Origin: Bacteroidales bacterium
GTDB taxonomy: Bacteria; Bacteroidota; Bacteroidia; Bacteroidales; UBA12077
Reading direction: 5' to 3'
Length of the DNA stretch: 46,578 nt
Assembly (NCBI GenBank): GCA_003446015.1
Contig: DMBU01000139.1
Coordinates: 1 to 46,578 of the forward strand
Part shown: piece after piece, positions 34,981 through 43,170 of the stretch
Numbering within the stretch: position 1 is the stretch's first letter
Layout: each line of letters starts with the position of its first letter
Program-made: the position numbers and the translations under genes
The notes under the pieces: generated by a model
Databases searched by the model: none
Told to the model about the DNA's origin: nothing
Seen by the model: the letters and a program-made list of their open reading frames with translations, nothing else

Positions 34981-34994
34981 AGTTTATTGATTTT

Positions 34995-36713
34995 TTACTT
35001 AACCTTAAATTTTTCGCCTGTTGTTTCTAAGATTTGTTGATAATATTCTTCTGAGTATCCTGGTTGTTCAATACCGGGAATAGAAAATTCTTTATCAAAC
35101 AATCGTCTGACGTAGTTAGAACTATCACCCTGATGTTTTTTTATGTTTCCATCGGAGAAGGTAACTAAAAGTTGATTCCCAAAATGGTTCCATGCACCAA
35201 ATGTCTGTATTGACTTTTTAAGTGAGAAATCATTTACAAATTCAATTGCTTTGTCCTTATTTGTTTTATAAAGCTCAGATGCTTTTTCATCCAGTTCATT
35301 TACTTCTGCCAGATAACTTAATTCCAATTCATCTTGCTTAGCTTTAACTGATGGCATTACTCTGCCCATTATAGAATAAGCAAAATTCGATACCCTGTTA
35401 AATAACCAAAAAGCTGAAGTTTCACTATAATTCATAATGTCTCCGTTTCCCATTCTGAAATTTTCTGGAGCTTCTTGTAATCCGGCATACAATGGAGTGT
35501 AAACCGTTAAATACGTATCATCAACTCCGAACCAACAAATTCCTCCAATAGGATCGGGTAAGTGAGATCGGGATTGAGTTACAATAGAGTAAGCTGTTTG
35601 TTGCGTTGATATTGCTCTTTCATGAAAGCATTGCTGACCATTAACTTCCCAGTAAAGTGGTCGCCAACGAACAGTGGAACCAAAAGATCCTGCACCAATA
35701 TCTTGTGTCATATCCATTGGAGTATCCTGGTAATAGTCACGCATCATACTCATTACATCACGAACACCTATTTTTTTGTCAGGTTTAATATATAAAGGGA
35801 GCCTGTTTTCAAGATTTTCTCCTAAAGCATAATCCAGGTATTTATCCATGCCCTTTGCAACTTTGTTAAAACCTGCATAGACCCTTGCTTCGCAAAATCT
35901 GGCAGCACCAAAATTTACAGGATCGTAAGTGTCTGCAAAACTAAACTCTTCATGTTTTATACTTTCACCAACAAATCCCATTCCCTTTGCAAAGCTGATT
36001 ACATCTTTGTCATAAATACAATCAAGCTCAGGTCGATACAGATATTTATCATCATTTATGTAGTTTGTAGAAATAGAATTCTTTTTGTTCTCTTTAGGGA
36101 AATGAGTAATTCTTGCATGATTAGCATGACCTGAAATAAATCCGTCGGGAATTTTCTGAGCAACCCAGACAGCTCCTTTTTTACCATGATCTTTACCAAT
36201 AAGTTCTAAGATCCAAACTTCATTCTTATCTGCAATTGTAAAAGACTCACCGGTACTTGCATATCCATAATTCGATACTAAAAAATGAAATGTTCGTATC
36301 GCTTCACGAGCGTTACTTGAACGTTGTAAGCTCAGCCATATTAAACTACCAATATCAATAATTGCTGTACTATCTACACATTCGGATCTGCCTCCCCAGG
36401 TTGATTCCGTAATAACTACCTGGTGTTCGTTCATATTTCCAATTACACGGTATGTGTGGCTTGCCTGGGGAATAACACCTAATTTCTTCCCGGTCATCCA
36501 ATCTATTATTTCCACCTGCGTATCAAGCGCATGGTCTTTTGCTGCCCAAAAATAAAGAGCTCCATAAATATCATGTGAATCACAGGCATATGATGTTATT
36601 ACAGACCCGTCAATGGAAGCGCCTTTAGTTACCATAAAGTTGGTACATGCATAATTACTATGTTGGATGAATAGGACAAGGACAAATGATAAAAGGAAAA
36701 TTCTGTTTCTCAT
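34995..36713 (-). CDS. pepD: C69-family dipeptidase, exported
   Basis: A 572-residue peptidase of family C69 (Ntn-hydrolase fold). The signal peptide ends at about residue 22 and the mature protein would begin with the nucleophile C23 (ACTNFMVTKGAS), exactly where signal peptidase cuts. Further family segments are GSVITSYACDSHD (about 36-48) and ITESTWGGR (about 100-108). Hydrolyses dipeptides, here in the periplasm or at the surface. Single gene; upstream is a DUF1684 gene with its own terminator. Confidence 0.88.
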   Translation of the reverse strand: MRNRIFLLSFVLVLFIQHSNYACTNFMVTKGASIDGSVITSYACDSHDIYGALYFWAAKDHALDTQVEIIDWMTGKKLGVIPQASHTYRVIGNMNEHQVVITESTWGGRSECVDSTAIIDIGSLIWLSLQRSSNAREAIRTFHFLVSNYGYASTGESFTIADKNEVWILELIGKDHGKKGAVWVAQKIPDGFISGHANHARITHFPKENKKNSISTNYINDDKYLYRPELDCIYDKDVISFAKGMGFVGESIKHEEFSFADTYDPVNFGAARFCEARVYAGFNKVAKGMDKYLDYALGENLENRLPLYIKPDKKIGVRDVMSMMRDYYQDTPMDMTQDIGAGSFGSTVRWRPLYWEVNGQQCFHERAISTQQTAYSIVTQSRSHLPDPIGGICWFGVDDTYLTVYTPLYAGLQEAPENFRMGNGDIMNYSETSAFWLFNRVSNFAYSIMGRVMPSVKAKQDELELSYLAEVNELDEKASELYKTNKDKAIEFVNDFSLKKSIQTFGAWNHFGNQLLVTFSDGNIKKHQGDSSNYVRRLFDKEFSIPGIEQPGYSEEYYQQILETTGEKFKVK

Positions 36714-36793
36714 GATTTAATTTGTTTTTTGTAAGTGAGAAAAATATTAAAAATATGGGGAATTTAAAAGGATTTTAATTGGATATAAAAAAT

Positions 36794-36824
36794 AAGCCAT
36801 CTCGTTTTTATTCCGGGACGGCTT
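36794..36824 (-). terminator. Intrinsic terminator of the DUF1684 gene
   Basis: On the minus strand AAGCCGTCCCG and CGAGATGGCTT pair (one mismatch and one G-T pair) around a 9-base loop and are followed by a run of T. It lies 25 bases past the DUF1684 stop codon. Confidence 0.7.
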
Positions 36825-36849
36825 TTAGTACTTTATTTATATTTCGTTG

Positions 36850-37767
36850 TTAATGATGTCCAACATGTTCATTTATTTTTTCCCCCGCGAATATCTTTAC
36901 AGGTAGAATATTTTCTCTGGGGGGTAATGGACATGTTGCAAATTCAGTAAATGCACAAGGAGGATTTGTTGCTTTGTTAAAGTCAATAATCGTTTCTCCG
37001 TTTTTATTTGGCTTTTCAACCGATAAGAATCTACCTGCTCCATAAGTTTCTTCAGCACTTGTTTCATCAGCAAATAGTACGAAAAAATCATTTTTAGAAC
37101 CATCACCCAATGGCATTAATGAATATTCTTGCCCATCAATTTCGAATTTTAATAAACCGAAACATTTCTCAAATTCTGTGTCTCCTAAAACATTAGGTAT
37201 TGCAATTTCTTTAGGTGTATCAAATTTTTCGAAGCGAGCTTCAATTCTCCATTCAGAATTAATTGGAAAGGAAGGAACTTCTGTTATTTGATTAATAAGA
37301 GGACTTTCTAAATCTCTTAATCGTATTCCATACCGATCACCTCGTTTAATAATGTACCATCTAAAAGTTCCCATTTTAAACATGGTGGTATTATCTTCAG
37401 CATCAGTATAGATATTGTGCTCTTTAGAAATTGAATCGTTTATAACAACATCAACATCTTCGTTTATTGATACACTCAAGTTCCCTTTGTAAAGAATAAT
37501 CGTTCCGATAAATCCTGGTGCTTTCTCAGGGAAAATAATATTGTTTGCTTCGTTACTTCCAAAAGGGTTTTGACCTTCTTTAAGCCAGTATAACCCAACA
37601 AGATTTAGCCAGCCATTTTCTGCTTTTAAGCCTTCAAGTCTTTTCGTTTGCCATTCCTGAACAGATTTGATATAATCTTCCTCGTTAAAATTTTCTTTAT
37701 TTAATTGACAGGCAAACAAGCTAACTATAGCTGTAAGTATCACGATTCTTGAAAACAGTTTGTACAT
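36850..37767 (-). CDS. DUF1684 lipoprotein
   Basis: A 305-residue lipoprotein from the ATG at 37767 (MYKLFSRIVILTAIVSLFACQ, lipobox LFAC); an in-frame GTG at 37809 would put 14 residues ahead of the signal peptide. The DUF1684 domain fills the rest: NGWLNLVGLYWLKEGQNPFGS (about 52-72), GRFLSVEKPN and the conserved NPPCAFTEFATCPLPP near the end, with two Cys. Function unknown; the family has been suggested to bind small molecules. The cupin gene ends 59 bases upstream in the same direction, so it may be the last gene of that operon. Confidence 0.85.
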   Translation of the reverse strand: MYKLFSRIVILTAIVSLFACQLNKENFNEEDYIKSVQEWQTKRLEGLKAENGWLNLVGLYWLKEGQNPFGSNEANNIIFPEKAPGFIGTIILYKGNLSVSINEDVDVVINDSISKEHNIYTDAEDNTTMFKMGTFRWYIIKRGDRYGIRLRDLESPLINQITEVPSFPINSEWRIEARFEKFDTPKEIAIPNVLGDTEFEKCFGLLKFEIDGQEYSLMPLGDGSKNDFFVLFADETSAEETYGAGRFLSVEKPNKNGETIIDFNKATNPPCAFTEFATCPLPPRENILPVKIFAGEKINEHVGHH

Positions 37768-37826
37768 TTTTATTGAATTTAAATTTCCCGAAAGATAAAG
37801 GATTGTCACCTTTTGACAAAATCAAA

Positions 37827-38132
37827 TTACAAGAGTTTAATAACTAAAAGTCTTAAATCCTGATTAGAGTTATTTTTCCATCCTCTGTTTTTATCAGATG
37901 TAACTTTGGTAACATCATTCATTTTTAATTCAAACTCTTCACCTTCAATTGTTAAAATGCCAGATCCTTCTGCAACAAAAAAGATTGCATCGAAAGGGTT
38001 TTTATGTTCTGCAAGTTTTTCACCTGCTTTTAGTAATAAATGAACAATTTCAAGTTGTTGTTCCGAGTGTAAAATATATCCTTCTAAATCGAAAGGAACT
38101 TTAGGAGAATTCTCAAAGTTTCGAATCTTCAT
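37827..38132 (-). CDS. Small cupin-domain protein
   Basis: A 101-residue single cupin domain; the barrel motifs are LLKAGEKLAEHKNPFDAIFFVAEGSG (about 35-60) and, at the end, RLLVIKL. A metal-binding His lies in the first motif (AEHKN) but the Glu and second His of the classical motif are not clear. The start overlaps the ygbA stop region by 20 bases, so the two are translationally coupled. In this setting a role in nitrosative stress is likely, but its ligand is unknown. Confidence 0.75.
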   Translation of the reverse strand: MKIRNFENSPKVPFDLEGYILHSEQQLEIVHLLLKAGEKLAEHKNPFDAIFFVAEGSGILTIEGEEFELKMNDVTKVTSDKNRGWKNNSNQDLRLLVIKLL

Positions 38133-38460
38133 TTTGCTTTTTAACTTTTTGACTTTTGTGTATAAATTTATAAAAGTAATACCATAAAGTATCGCGAGTG
38201 TTTGTGTATAACATTTTGGGACCTACAGTTCTCATTACTTCTTTGATTCTATCCTTTTGCTTTGTGTTGTAGCAATGTATATTGCATTTTGAGCAAACAG
38301 GTTTGTCTTCCAAAAACGGGCATGCAAGAAGTCTTTTTTCTGCATAATCCATTAATTCGTTGCAATCATCGCACAATACTGATGTGTTATGTACTTGTTT
38401 ACAGTAATTAGTTATCATAGTATTGAGGATACACTTTTCTCTTTCAACTCGTTGGTGCAT
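38113..38460 (-). CDS. ygbA: YgbA-family nitrosative-stress protein
   Basis: A 115-residue protein of the YgbA family (often named nitrous oxide-stimulated promoter family). Nine Cys residues, in the arrangement CKQ, C-DDC, ACPF, CSKC and HCY, could bind iron-sulfur or zinc; the block LLACPFLEDKPVCSKCNIHCY (about 49-69) is the family core. In enterobacteria the gene is under NsrR control and induced by nitric oxide. Here it sits between hcp and the cupin gene, leftward. A conserved-looking sequence (38466-38481) lies directly before the start. Confidence 0.85.
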   Translation of the reverse strand: MHQRVEREKCILNTMITNYCKQVHNTSVLCDDCNELMDYAEKRLLACPFLEDKPVCSKCNIHCYNTKQKDRIKEVMRTVGPKMLYTNTRDTLWYYFYKFIHKSQKVKKQNEDSKL

Positions 38461-38465
38461 AATTT

Positions 38466-38481
38466 GATAGATATATTTACT
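38466..38481. promoter_or_regulatory. Motif GATAGATATATTTACT upstream of ygbA
   Basis: This 16-base sequence lies 6 to 21 bases before the ygbA start. Near-identical sequence (GATAGATAATATTTACT, one base longer, read on the minus strand) abuts the ferredoxin start at 41321-41337, and a weaker copy (13 of 16 bases; TATAGATATACTTTCT) lies at 40293-40308 upstream of hcp. Its nature is unknown; it may be an operator shared by these genes. Confidence 0.4.
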
Positions 38482-38500
38482 ATAAATAATATGTTAGAAA

Positions 38501-38527
38501 TCCTAACAAGTTTTATACTTGTTAGGA
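38501..38527. terminator. Hairpin between hcp and ygbA
   Basis: TCCTAACAAG (38501-38510) and CTTGTTAGGA (38518-38527) form a perfect 10-base stem with a 7-base loop. It lies between hcp and the ygbA gene; the T-run is better on the plus strand, so termination of leftward hcp transcription is likely but may be incomplete. Confidence 0.6.
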
Positions 38528-38573
38528 CTCTTTTTGTTTTATAAATATAAGAATATTTTACTACAAAGCTTAT

Positions 38574-40232
38574 CTAGTTCATAAACATTTTAATATCATC
38601 TTCAACTTTACCTATACCGGCAATTCCAAAATTTTCAACCAGAACCTTAGCTACATTTGGCGACAAAAATGCTGGTAATGTAGGTCCTAAGTGAATGTTT
38701 TTAACACCTAAGTACAATAGTGCAAGTAAAACAATCACTGCTTTTTGTTCATACCATGCAATATTGTATGCAATTGGCAATTCATTAATATCATTTAATT
38801 CAAAAACCTCTTTCAATTTAAGAGCAATTACAGCTAATGAATAACTATCATTACATTGGCCTGCATCTAATACACGAGGGATACCTCCTATGTCGCCCAA
38901 CTCAAGTTTGTTGTATCTGTATTTAGCACAACCGGCAGTTAATATAACTGTATCTTTTGGTAATTGATCAGCAAATTCGGTGTAATAATCTCTTCCTTTC
39001 ATTCTGCCGTCGCAGCCAGCCATAACAAAGAACTTTTTAATAGCTCCCGATTTTACAGCCTCAACAACCTTATCGGCTAATTGCATTATCTGGTTGTGTG
39101 CAAAGCCACCAACAATTTCACCTTTTTCAATTTCTATTGGTGATTGACATTTTTTAGCATGTTCAATAATTTGTGAAAAGTCTTTTTGTCCACCTTTTTC
39201 TCTATCGGCGATATGTGGAAATCCATCAAAACCAGCAGCTCCAGTAGTATAAACTCTATCGTAATATCCGACATCTTTTTTTGGAGGAACTAAACAGTTT
39301 GTTGTAAATAGGATAGGACCATTAAAACTTTCAAATTCTTCTTTTTGTTTCCACCATGCATTACCATAGTTTCCAATAAAATGTTTGTATTTCTTGAACG
39401 CAGGATAATAGTTTGCAGGTAACATTTCACTGTGGGTATAAACATCAACTCCGGTTCCTTCTGTTTGTTTTAGCAGTTCTTCCATATCTTTTAAATCATG
39501 ACCGCTGATTAAAATTCCTGGTTTATTGCTAACACCAATATTAACTTTTGTAATTTCCGGATTACCATACATTGTTGTGTTTGCTTTATCTAATAAAGCC
39601 ATCACATCAACACCATATTTACCGGTCTCCATAACCAACGCGATATTCTCTTCAACTGTTAATTCATCATTGGTTAGCGCAGCAACAGCTTTTTGAACAA
39701 ATGCATGAATACTTGCATCTTCGAAACCTAGGTTAAAAGCATGTTCCTGATAAGCCGCTAAACCTTTTAATCCATAAAGAACCAAAGCACGTAAGGAACG
39801 AATATCTTCGTTTGGAGCATCAATTTTACCACTCACTTGCTGTGCTTTAGCTTCAATTTCTTCGAAAGAAGAACCTTTCCAGCTTGCAGTTTCGTGATTA
39901 ATAGCAGAAATATCGATTCCTTTTTCAATTAATTGATTTTTGATTTTGGCTCTTAATTCAAAGGCTTTATTAATTTCTTTCACAAAAACTTCTTTTGAAA
40001 AGTTTGCATTTGTGATCGTTTTAAATAAACTGCTAAAGAAAAAGTTGTTTACCTCTTCATCTTCAATGCCATTTTCCCGGGCTTTAACGCTATAGAGAGA
40101 AATTCCCTTTAAAATAAACACAGTTAAATCTTGTAAATGGATTACCTCATCTTTAATTCCACATACCCCAATAGCCCCTGTACAACCTGTGCCTTTAGCC
40201 GCTTCCTGACATTGATAACAAAACATACTCAT
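38574..40232 (-). CDS. hcp: Hybrid-cluster protein / hydroxylamine reductase
   Basis: A 552-residue hybrid-cluster protein. The N-terminal cluster Cys residues are C5, C8, C17 and C24 (FCYQCQEAAKGTGCTGAIGVC), spacing CX2CX8CX6C, the class of strict anaerobes rather than that of facultative enterobacteria. The hybrid-cluster residues follow: ISGHDLKDME with HS, NCLVPPK, AGCDGR and DAGQCNDSYS. Hcp reduces nitric oxide or hydroxylamine and is induced by nitrosative stress. It is likely supplied with electrons by the ferredoxin-like protein encoded upstream. The start at 40232 (MSM) or two codons later both fit the family. Confidence 0.95.
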   Translation of the reverse strand: MSMFCYQCQEAAKGTGCTGAIGVCGIKDEVIHLQDLTVFILKGISLYSVKARENGIEDEEVNNFFFSSLFKTITNANFSKEVFVKEINKAFELRAKIKNQLIEKGIDISAINHETASWKGSSFEEIEAKAQQVSGKIDAPNEDIRSLRALVLYGLKGLAAYQEHAFNLGFEDASIHAFVQKAVAALTNDELTVEENIALVMETGKYGVDVMALLDKANTTMYGNPEITKVNIGVSNKPGILISGHDLKDMEELLKQTEGTGVDVYTHSEMLPANYYPAFKKYKHFIGNYGNAWWKQKEEFESFNGPILFTTNCLVPPKKDVGYYDRVYTTGAAGFDGFPHIADREKGGQKDFSQIIEHAKKCQSPIEIEKGEIVGGFAHNQIMQLADKVVEAVKSGAIKKFFVMAGCDGRMKGRDYYTEFADQLPKDTVILTAGCAKYRYNKLELGDIGGIPRVLDAGQCNDSYSLAVIALKLKEVFELNDINELPIAYNIAWYEQKAVIVLLALLYLGVKNIHLGPTLPAFLSPNVAKVLVENFGIAGIGKVEDDIKMFMN

Positions 40233-40264
40233 AGTTTTTTAAATTTTTTAATGATTAATTAATT

Positions 40265-40292
40265 ATTGATTATTGATAATTGATAATTGATA
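40265..40292. repeat. Tandem heptanucleotide repeat in the hcp leader
   Basis: Four copies of the 7-base unit ATTGATA (the first ATTGATT) lie at 40265-40292, 33 to 60 bases upstream of the hcp start. The copy number could affect promoter spacing or leader structure; this is unproven. Confidence 0.65.
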
Positions 40293-40319
40293 TATAGATA
40301 TACTTTCTCCATTTAGATA

Positions 40320-40329
40320 TTATATCATG
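40320..40329. promoter_or_regulatory. Shared motif TTATATCATG upstream of hcp
   Basis: The 10-base sequence TTATATCATG at 88-97 bases before the hcp start recurs exactly at 41421-41430, 101-110 bases before the ferredoxin start, in the same orientation. Upstream of each lies TTTAGA at a slightly different spacing. Possibly part of a common operator. Confidence 0.35.
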
Positions 40330-40369
40330 AACATCTATTGCTTTAACAAACTAATTTTTAAAGATTTAC

Positions 40370-41320
40370 TTAAACCCAGTTTTCTGCTAAAATCTCTCCT
40401 GAGATACTAACAGTTATTGATTTAATTGGAACTTTTCGAGTTGCTTGCTGTGATGCGATTTGTGCCATTTGCAAAATCCCTCCACAACAAGGGACTTCCA
40501 TTTTCATCACAGTAATGGTATTGATTTTTGAGTCGTCGATTAACGCAACTAACTTATCAATATAAATTTCTTTGTTTGCATCTAATTTTGGACAAGCTAT
40601 ACCCAGTGATCTTCCCTTTAAGAATTTATTATGGAAATTACCCATCGAAAAGGCAACACAATCAGCTGCTAATAATAAATCAGAATTTTGAAAATACGAT
40701 GCAGCAGGGTTTATTAAGTGCATCTGAACAGGCCATTGTGTTAGCTCTGATGGTGCATCTCCAACATTAACATTATGGGTTGGTTCTGTTTTATTAATTG
40801 TTTTTGCCATTGATCCCGGACAACCACCTTCGGCATGCACATGCATTGGCTCATGATGGTGGTGGTGTTTTGGTTGATCATCGTGACCTCCGCAACCACA
40901 AGCACTTGCGGCTTCTTCCTTCTTTTCTTCTACTCCATTATGTACAGCAGACATCACTTCTTCTATATTAAAATTAATACTATCTGTGTTTTCTTGCATC
41001 CATCTAACACCTTGTTTTAAGAAACCAAATTCCTTATGATCTTTTAAATGAGCAAGATGAGCTATAACGGTATTTTTTCCTTTAGTAACCATTTCTTGCA
41101 TTACTAAAATCTCATCATAAGGCTGAGCTTCACGTTCAATAATTTCGATAGCTCCTTCAGGACAATGACCAATGCATGCACCTAGTCCATCGCACATTAA
41201 ATCGCTAATTAAACGAGCTTTTCCATCAATCATTTGTAATGCCCCTTCGTGACAGTTCGGTATGCATTCCCCACATCCAGTACATTTGTCTTCATCAATT
41301 TGAATAATTTCTCTTTTCAT
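40370..41320 (-). CDS. 4Fe-4S ferredoxin-like redox protein
   Basis: A 316-residue protein. The first 4Fe-4S motif is intact (C13-TGC-GEC-IPNC, spacing CX2CX2CX3C). The second reads CDGLGACIGHCP: one of the four usual Cys is replaced by Leu, a form also seen in related ferredoxin domains. After about residue 140 come a GCGG and a HHHHH/HVHAEGGCPG stretch rich in Cys and His, followed by a C-terminal domain of about 150 residues with conserved CPKLD and CCGGI motifs. It probably passes electrons to Hcp; direct evidence is the neighbouring gene order only. Confidence 0.85.
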   Translation of the reverse strand: MKREIIQIDEDKCTGCGECIPNCHEGALQMIDGKARLISDLMCDGLGACIGHCPEGAIEIIEREAQPYDEILVMQEMVTKGKNTVIAHLAHLKDHKEFGFLKQGVRWMQENTDSINFNIEEVMSAVHNGVEEKKEEAASACGCGGHDDQPKHHHHHEPMHVHAEGGCPGSMAKTINKTEPTHNVNVGDAPSELTQWPVQMHLINPAASYFQNSDLLLAADCVAFSMGNFHNKFLKGRSLGIACPKLDANKEIYIDKLVALIDDSKINTITVMKMEVPCCGGILQMAQIASQQATRKVPIKSITVSISGEILAENWV

Positions 41321-41416
41321 AGTAAATATTATCTATCTTTTAATTTTTAAATAGGTAATTAAGTAATTCGATACCAAAATAACACATTATTTAGCATCCG
41401 ACCAAATATTTTAGAG

Positions 41417-41428
41417 TGATTTATATCA
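41417..41428. promoter_or_regulatory. Crp/Fnr-type dyad TGAT-N4-ATCA
   Basis: TGATTTATATCA is a perfect TGAT-N4-ATCA dyad, the core of Fnr/Crp-family sites, centred about 102 bases upstream of the ferredoxin gene. Crp/Fnr-family regulators of the HcpR type control hcp in many anaerobes. The flanking bases do not complete the TTGAT/ATCAA consensus. Confidence 0.35.
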
Positions 41429-41641
41429 TGTTTTCAGGGAATGGCAGGATAAACCCCAGACTATAAATCAATTAAGCTGTGAAAAAAATAACATTAGTTT
41501 GTTGCTGGTATATTTTTTAAGGCACTCAATAAGAAGTGAGCGTGCTCTATAAACACTTACATGGATAATAATTCTTCAATGCGTATTCAATCCGTCCTTA
41601 AAAAGACTAATAATGTTTAAATGAAAAAAGATTAGATAAGT

Positions 41642-41672
41642 TTTGATTTAAAAAGTAATTAAATCAAAGATA
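41642..41672 (-). promoter_or_regulatory. -7 element TATCTTTG with overlapping inverted repeat
   Basis: On the minus strand TATCTTTG (41665-41672) matches TAnnTTTG. TTTGATTTAA (41642-41651) and TTAAATCAAA (41659-41668) form a perfect 10-base inverted repeat that covers the presumed start site. It could be a repressed promoter for the ferredoxin operon with a leader of about 340 bases, or the terminator of rrf2. No good -33 element is seen. Confidence 0.4.
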
Positions 41673-41708
41673 TTAATGAAGTAATTCATGCATTTAAAAA
41701 TGTATCAA

Positions 41709-42107
41709 TTACAAATACTGGTCAATAGTTTGATTTTTTAAAAAGCTTTTAAACTCAAGCGTCATTTTATTTGTGACATTATTCATGATGCATTTATCAA
41801 ACGGGCAGATTTGTTTATCCATTGGGCATTCTGTAATCTCAATCGGACCTTCGATGGCTTCATAAATTTCAAGAAAGTTAATATTCTCAGGATTTTTTCT
41901 CAGAACAAAACCTCCACTAGGTCCGCGTTGCGATACTAAATATCCGGCCTTTACTAAACGTTGCATCACTTTAGCAACATGGTGTTTAGAAGTGTCGGTG
42001 CGTTCAGCAATTTTAATTACGTTTAATCCTCCTTTTTCCTGTGCTATTAAAATTATTCCGTGTAAAGCAATTGATGCAGCTTCCGATAGTGAAAAAACTT
42101 TTGCCAT
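41709..42107 (-). CDS. Rrf2/NsrR-like transcriptional regulator
   Basis: A 132-residue Rrf2-family regulator. The winged helix-turn-helix occupies residues 1-75 (VIKIAERTDTSKHHVAKVMQRLVKAGYL and the wing QRGPSGGFVLRK). Three Cys at 94, 101 and 106 (CPMDKQICPFDKC) fit the iron-sulfur-binding loop of NsrR/IscR-type sensors. NsrR senses nitric oxide through a 4Fe-4S cluster and represses hcp and ygbA, both found downstream here. The gene is leftward and heads the NO-stress cluster, divergent from thyA. Confidence 0.88.
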   Translation of the reverse strand: MAKVFSLSEAASIALHGIILIAQEKGGLNVIKIAERTDTSKHHVAKVMQRLVKAGYLVSQRGPSGGFVLRKNPENINFLEIYEAIEGPIEITECPMDKQICPFDKCIMNNVTNKMTLEFKSFLKNQTIDQYL

Positions 42108-42331
42108 ATAAATCCCTATTTAGACAATTTTGGTAATTAAATGCCCAAATGTAATTAATTATTTTTTATTAACAGTAATACTGCACATAATATGTTGATA
42201 TTAATAGGCCTTAGAAGTAAATCCAGTAAATTGGAAATTAAAATTGTTGAATAGAAAACAACTAAAATAACTTAATGCGTGTTTAGTTTTTATAATTTTA
42301 CAAATCTATACTTACAAGAAAAAATTTTAAA

Positions 42332-43126
42332 ATGAAACAATATCTCGATTTATTAGATCATGTTGTTAAAACAGGAGTAAAGAAAGAAGATCGAACAGGA
42401 ACTGGCACTGTAAGTACTTTTGGTTATCAAATGAGGTTTAATTTACAAGATGGATTTCCGTTGCTTACAACTAAAAAGTTGCACTTAAAGTCAATTATTC
42501 ACGAATTACTTTGGTTTTTAAATGGAGACACAAATATTAAGTATCTGAATGACAATAAAGTTCGTATCTGGGATGAGTGGGCAGATAAAAATGGTGATTT
42601 AGGAAATATTTATGGTTTTCAGTGGCGTTCGTGGCCGGCTGCAAATGGAGAATCAGTTGATCAGATATCTCAAATTATTGATTCAATTAAAAATAATCCC
42701 GATTCGCGACGTCATATTGTAAGTGCATGGAATGTTGCAGATTTAAAAAATATGACTTTACCTCCTTGTCATATCCTTTTTCAATTTTATATAGCCGACG
42801 GAAAACTTTCGTGTCAATTGTATCAACGTAGCGCAGATATATTCCTTGGTGTTCCTTTTAATATTGCATCGTATGCGATTTTATTAAAAATGGTTGCACA
42901 AGCAACGGGGCTCGAAGCCTATGAATTTATTCATACCCTTGGAGATGCTCATATATATTTAAATCATTTAGAACAAGTAAAATTGCAATTATCAAGAGAG
43001 CCAAAATCTTTGCCAAATCTAAAAATGAACCCGAATAAAAAAGATATTTTCTCATTCGAATTTGATGATTTTGAACTGGAAAACTATGATCCCCATCCAC
43101 ATATAAAAGGAGCGATTTCGGTTTAA
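42332..43126 (+). CDS. thyA: Thymidylate synthase
   Basis: A 264-residue ThyA, the same length as the E. coli enzyme, converting dUMP to dTMP with methylene-THF. Catalytic C146 lies in LPPCHILFQFY, and YQRSADIFLGVPFNIASYA is the dUMP-binding block; RTGTGT and the C-terminal PHPHIKGAISV are also conserved. The next gene, folA, begins 44 bases on, so the two form the folate-thymidylate operon seen in many bacteria. Confidence 0.97.
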   Translation: MKQYLDLLDHVVKTGVKKEDRTGTGTVSTFGYQMRFNLQDGFPLLTTKKLHLKSIIHELLWFLNGDTNIKYLNDNKVRIWDEWADKNGDLGNIYGFQWRSWPAANGESVDQISQIIDSIKNNPDSRRHIVSAWNVADLKNMTLPPCHILFQFYIADGKLSCQLYQRSADIFLGVPFNIASYAILLKMVAQATGLEAYEFIHTLGDAHIYLNHLEQVKLQLSREPKSLPNLKMNPNKKDIFSFEFDDFELENYDPHPHIKGAISV

Positions 43127-43170
43127 TGAGGTTTTTGGAATTACGATTTACGAATTTAAAATAAAGAAAA

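Larger units (their letters stand above)
41321..41708. other. Regulatory region between rrf2 and the ferredoxin gene
   Basis: 388 bases with no coding frame. It contains a motif at 41321-41337 shared with ygbA, an Fnr/Crp-like dyad at 41417-41428, and a -7 element overlapping a perfect 10-base inverted repeat at 41642-41672. It is the leader and promoter region of the leftward ferredoxin-hcp genes. Confidence 0.6.

Noticed and set aside
42108..42331. Rrf2 operator in front of its own gene
   Set aside because: I looked for the GATAGATATATTTACT motif and found only a poor partial match, so no autoregulatory site is claimed.
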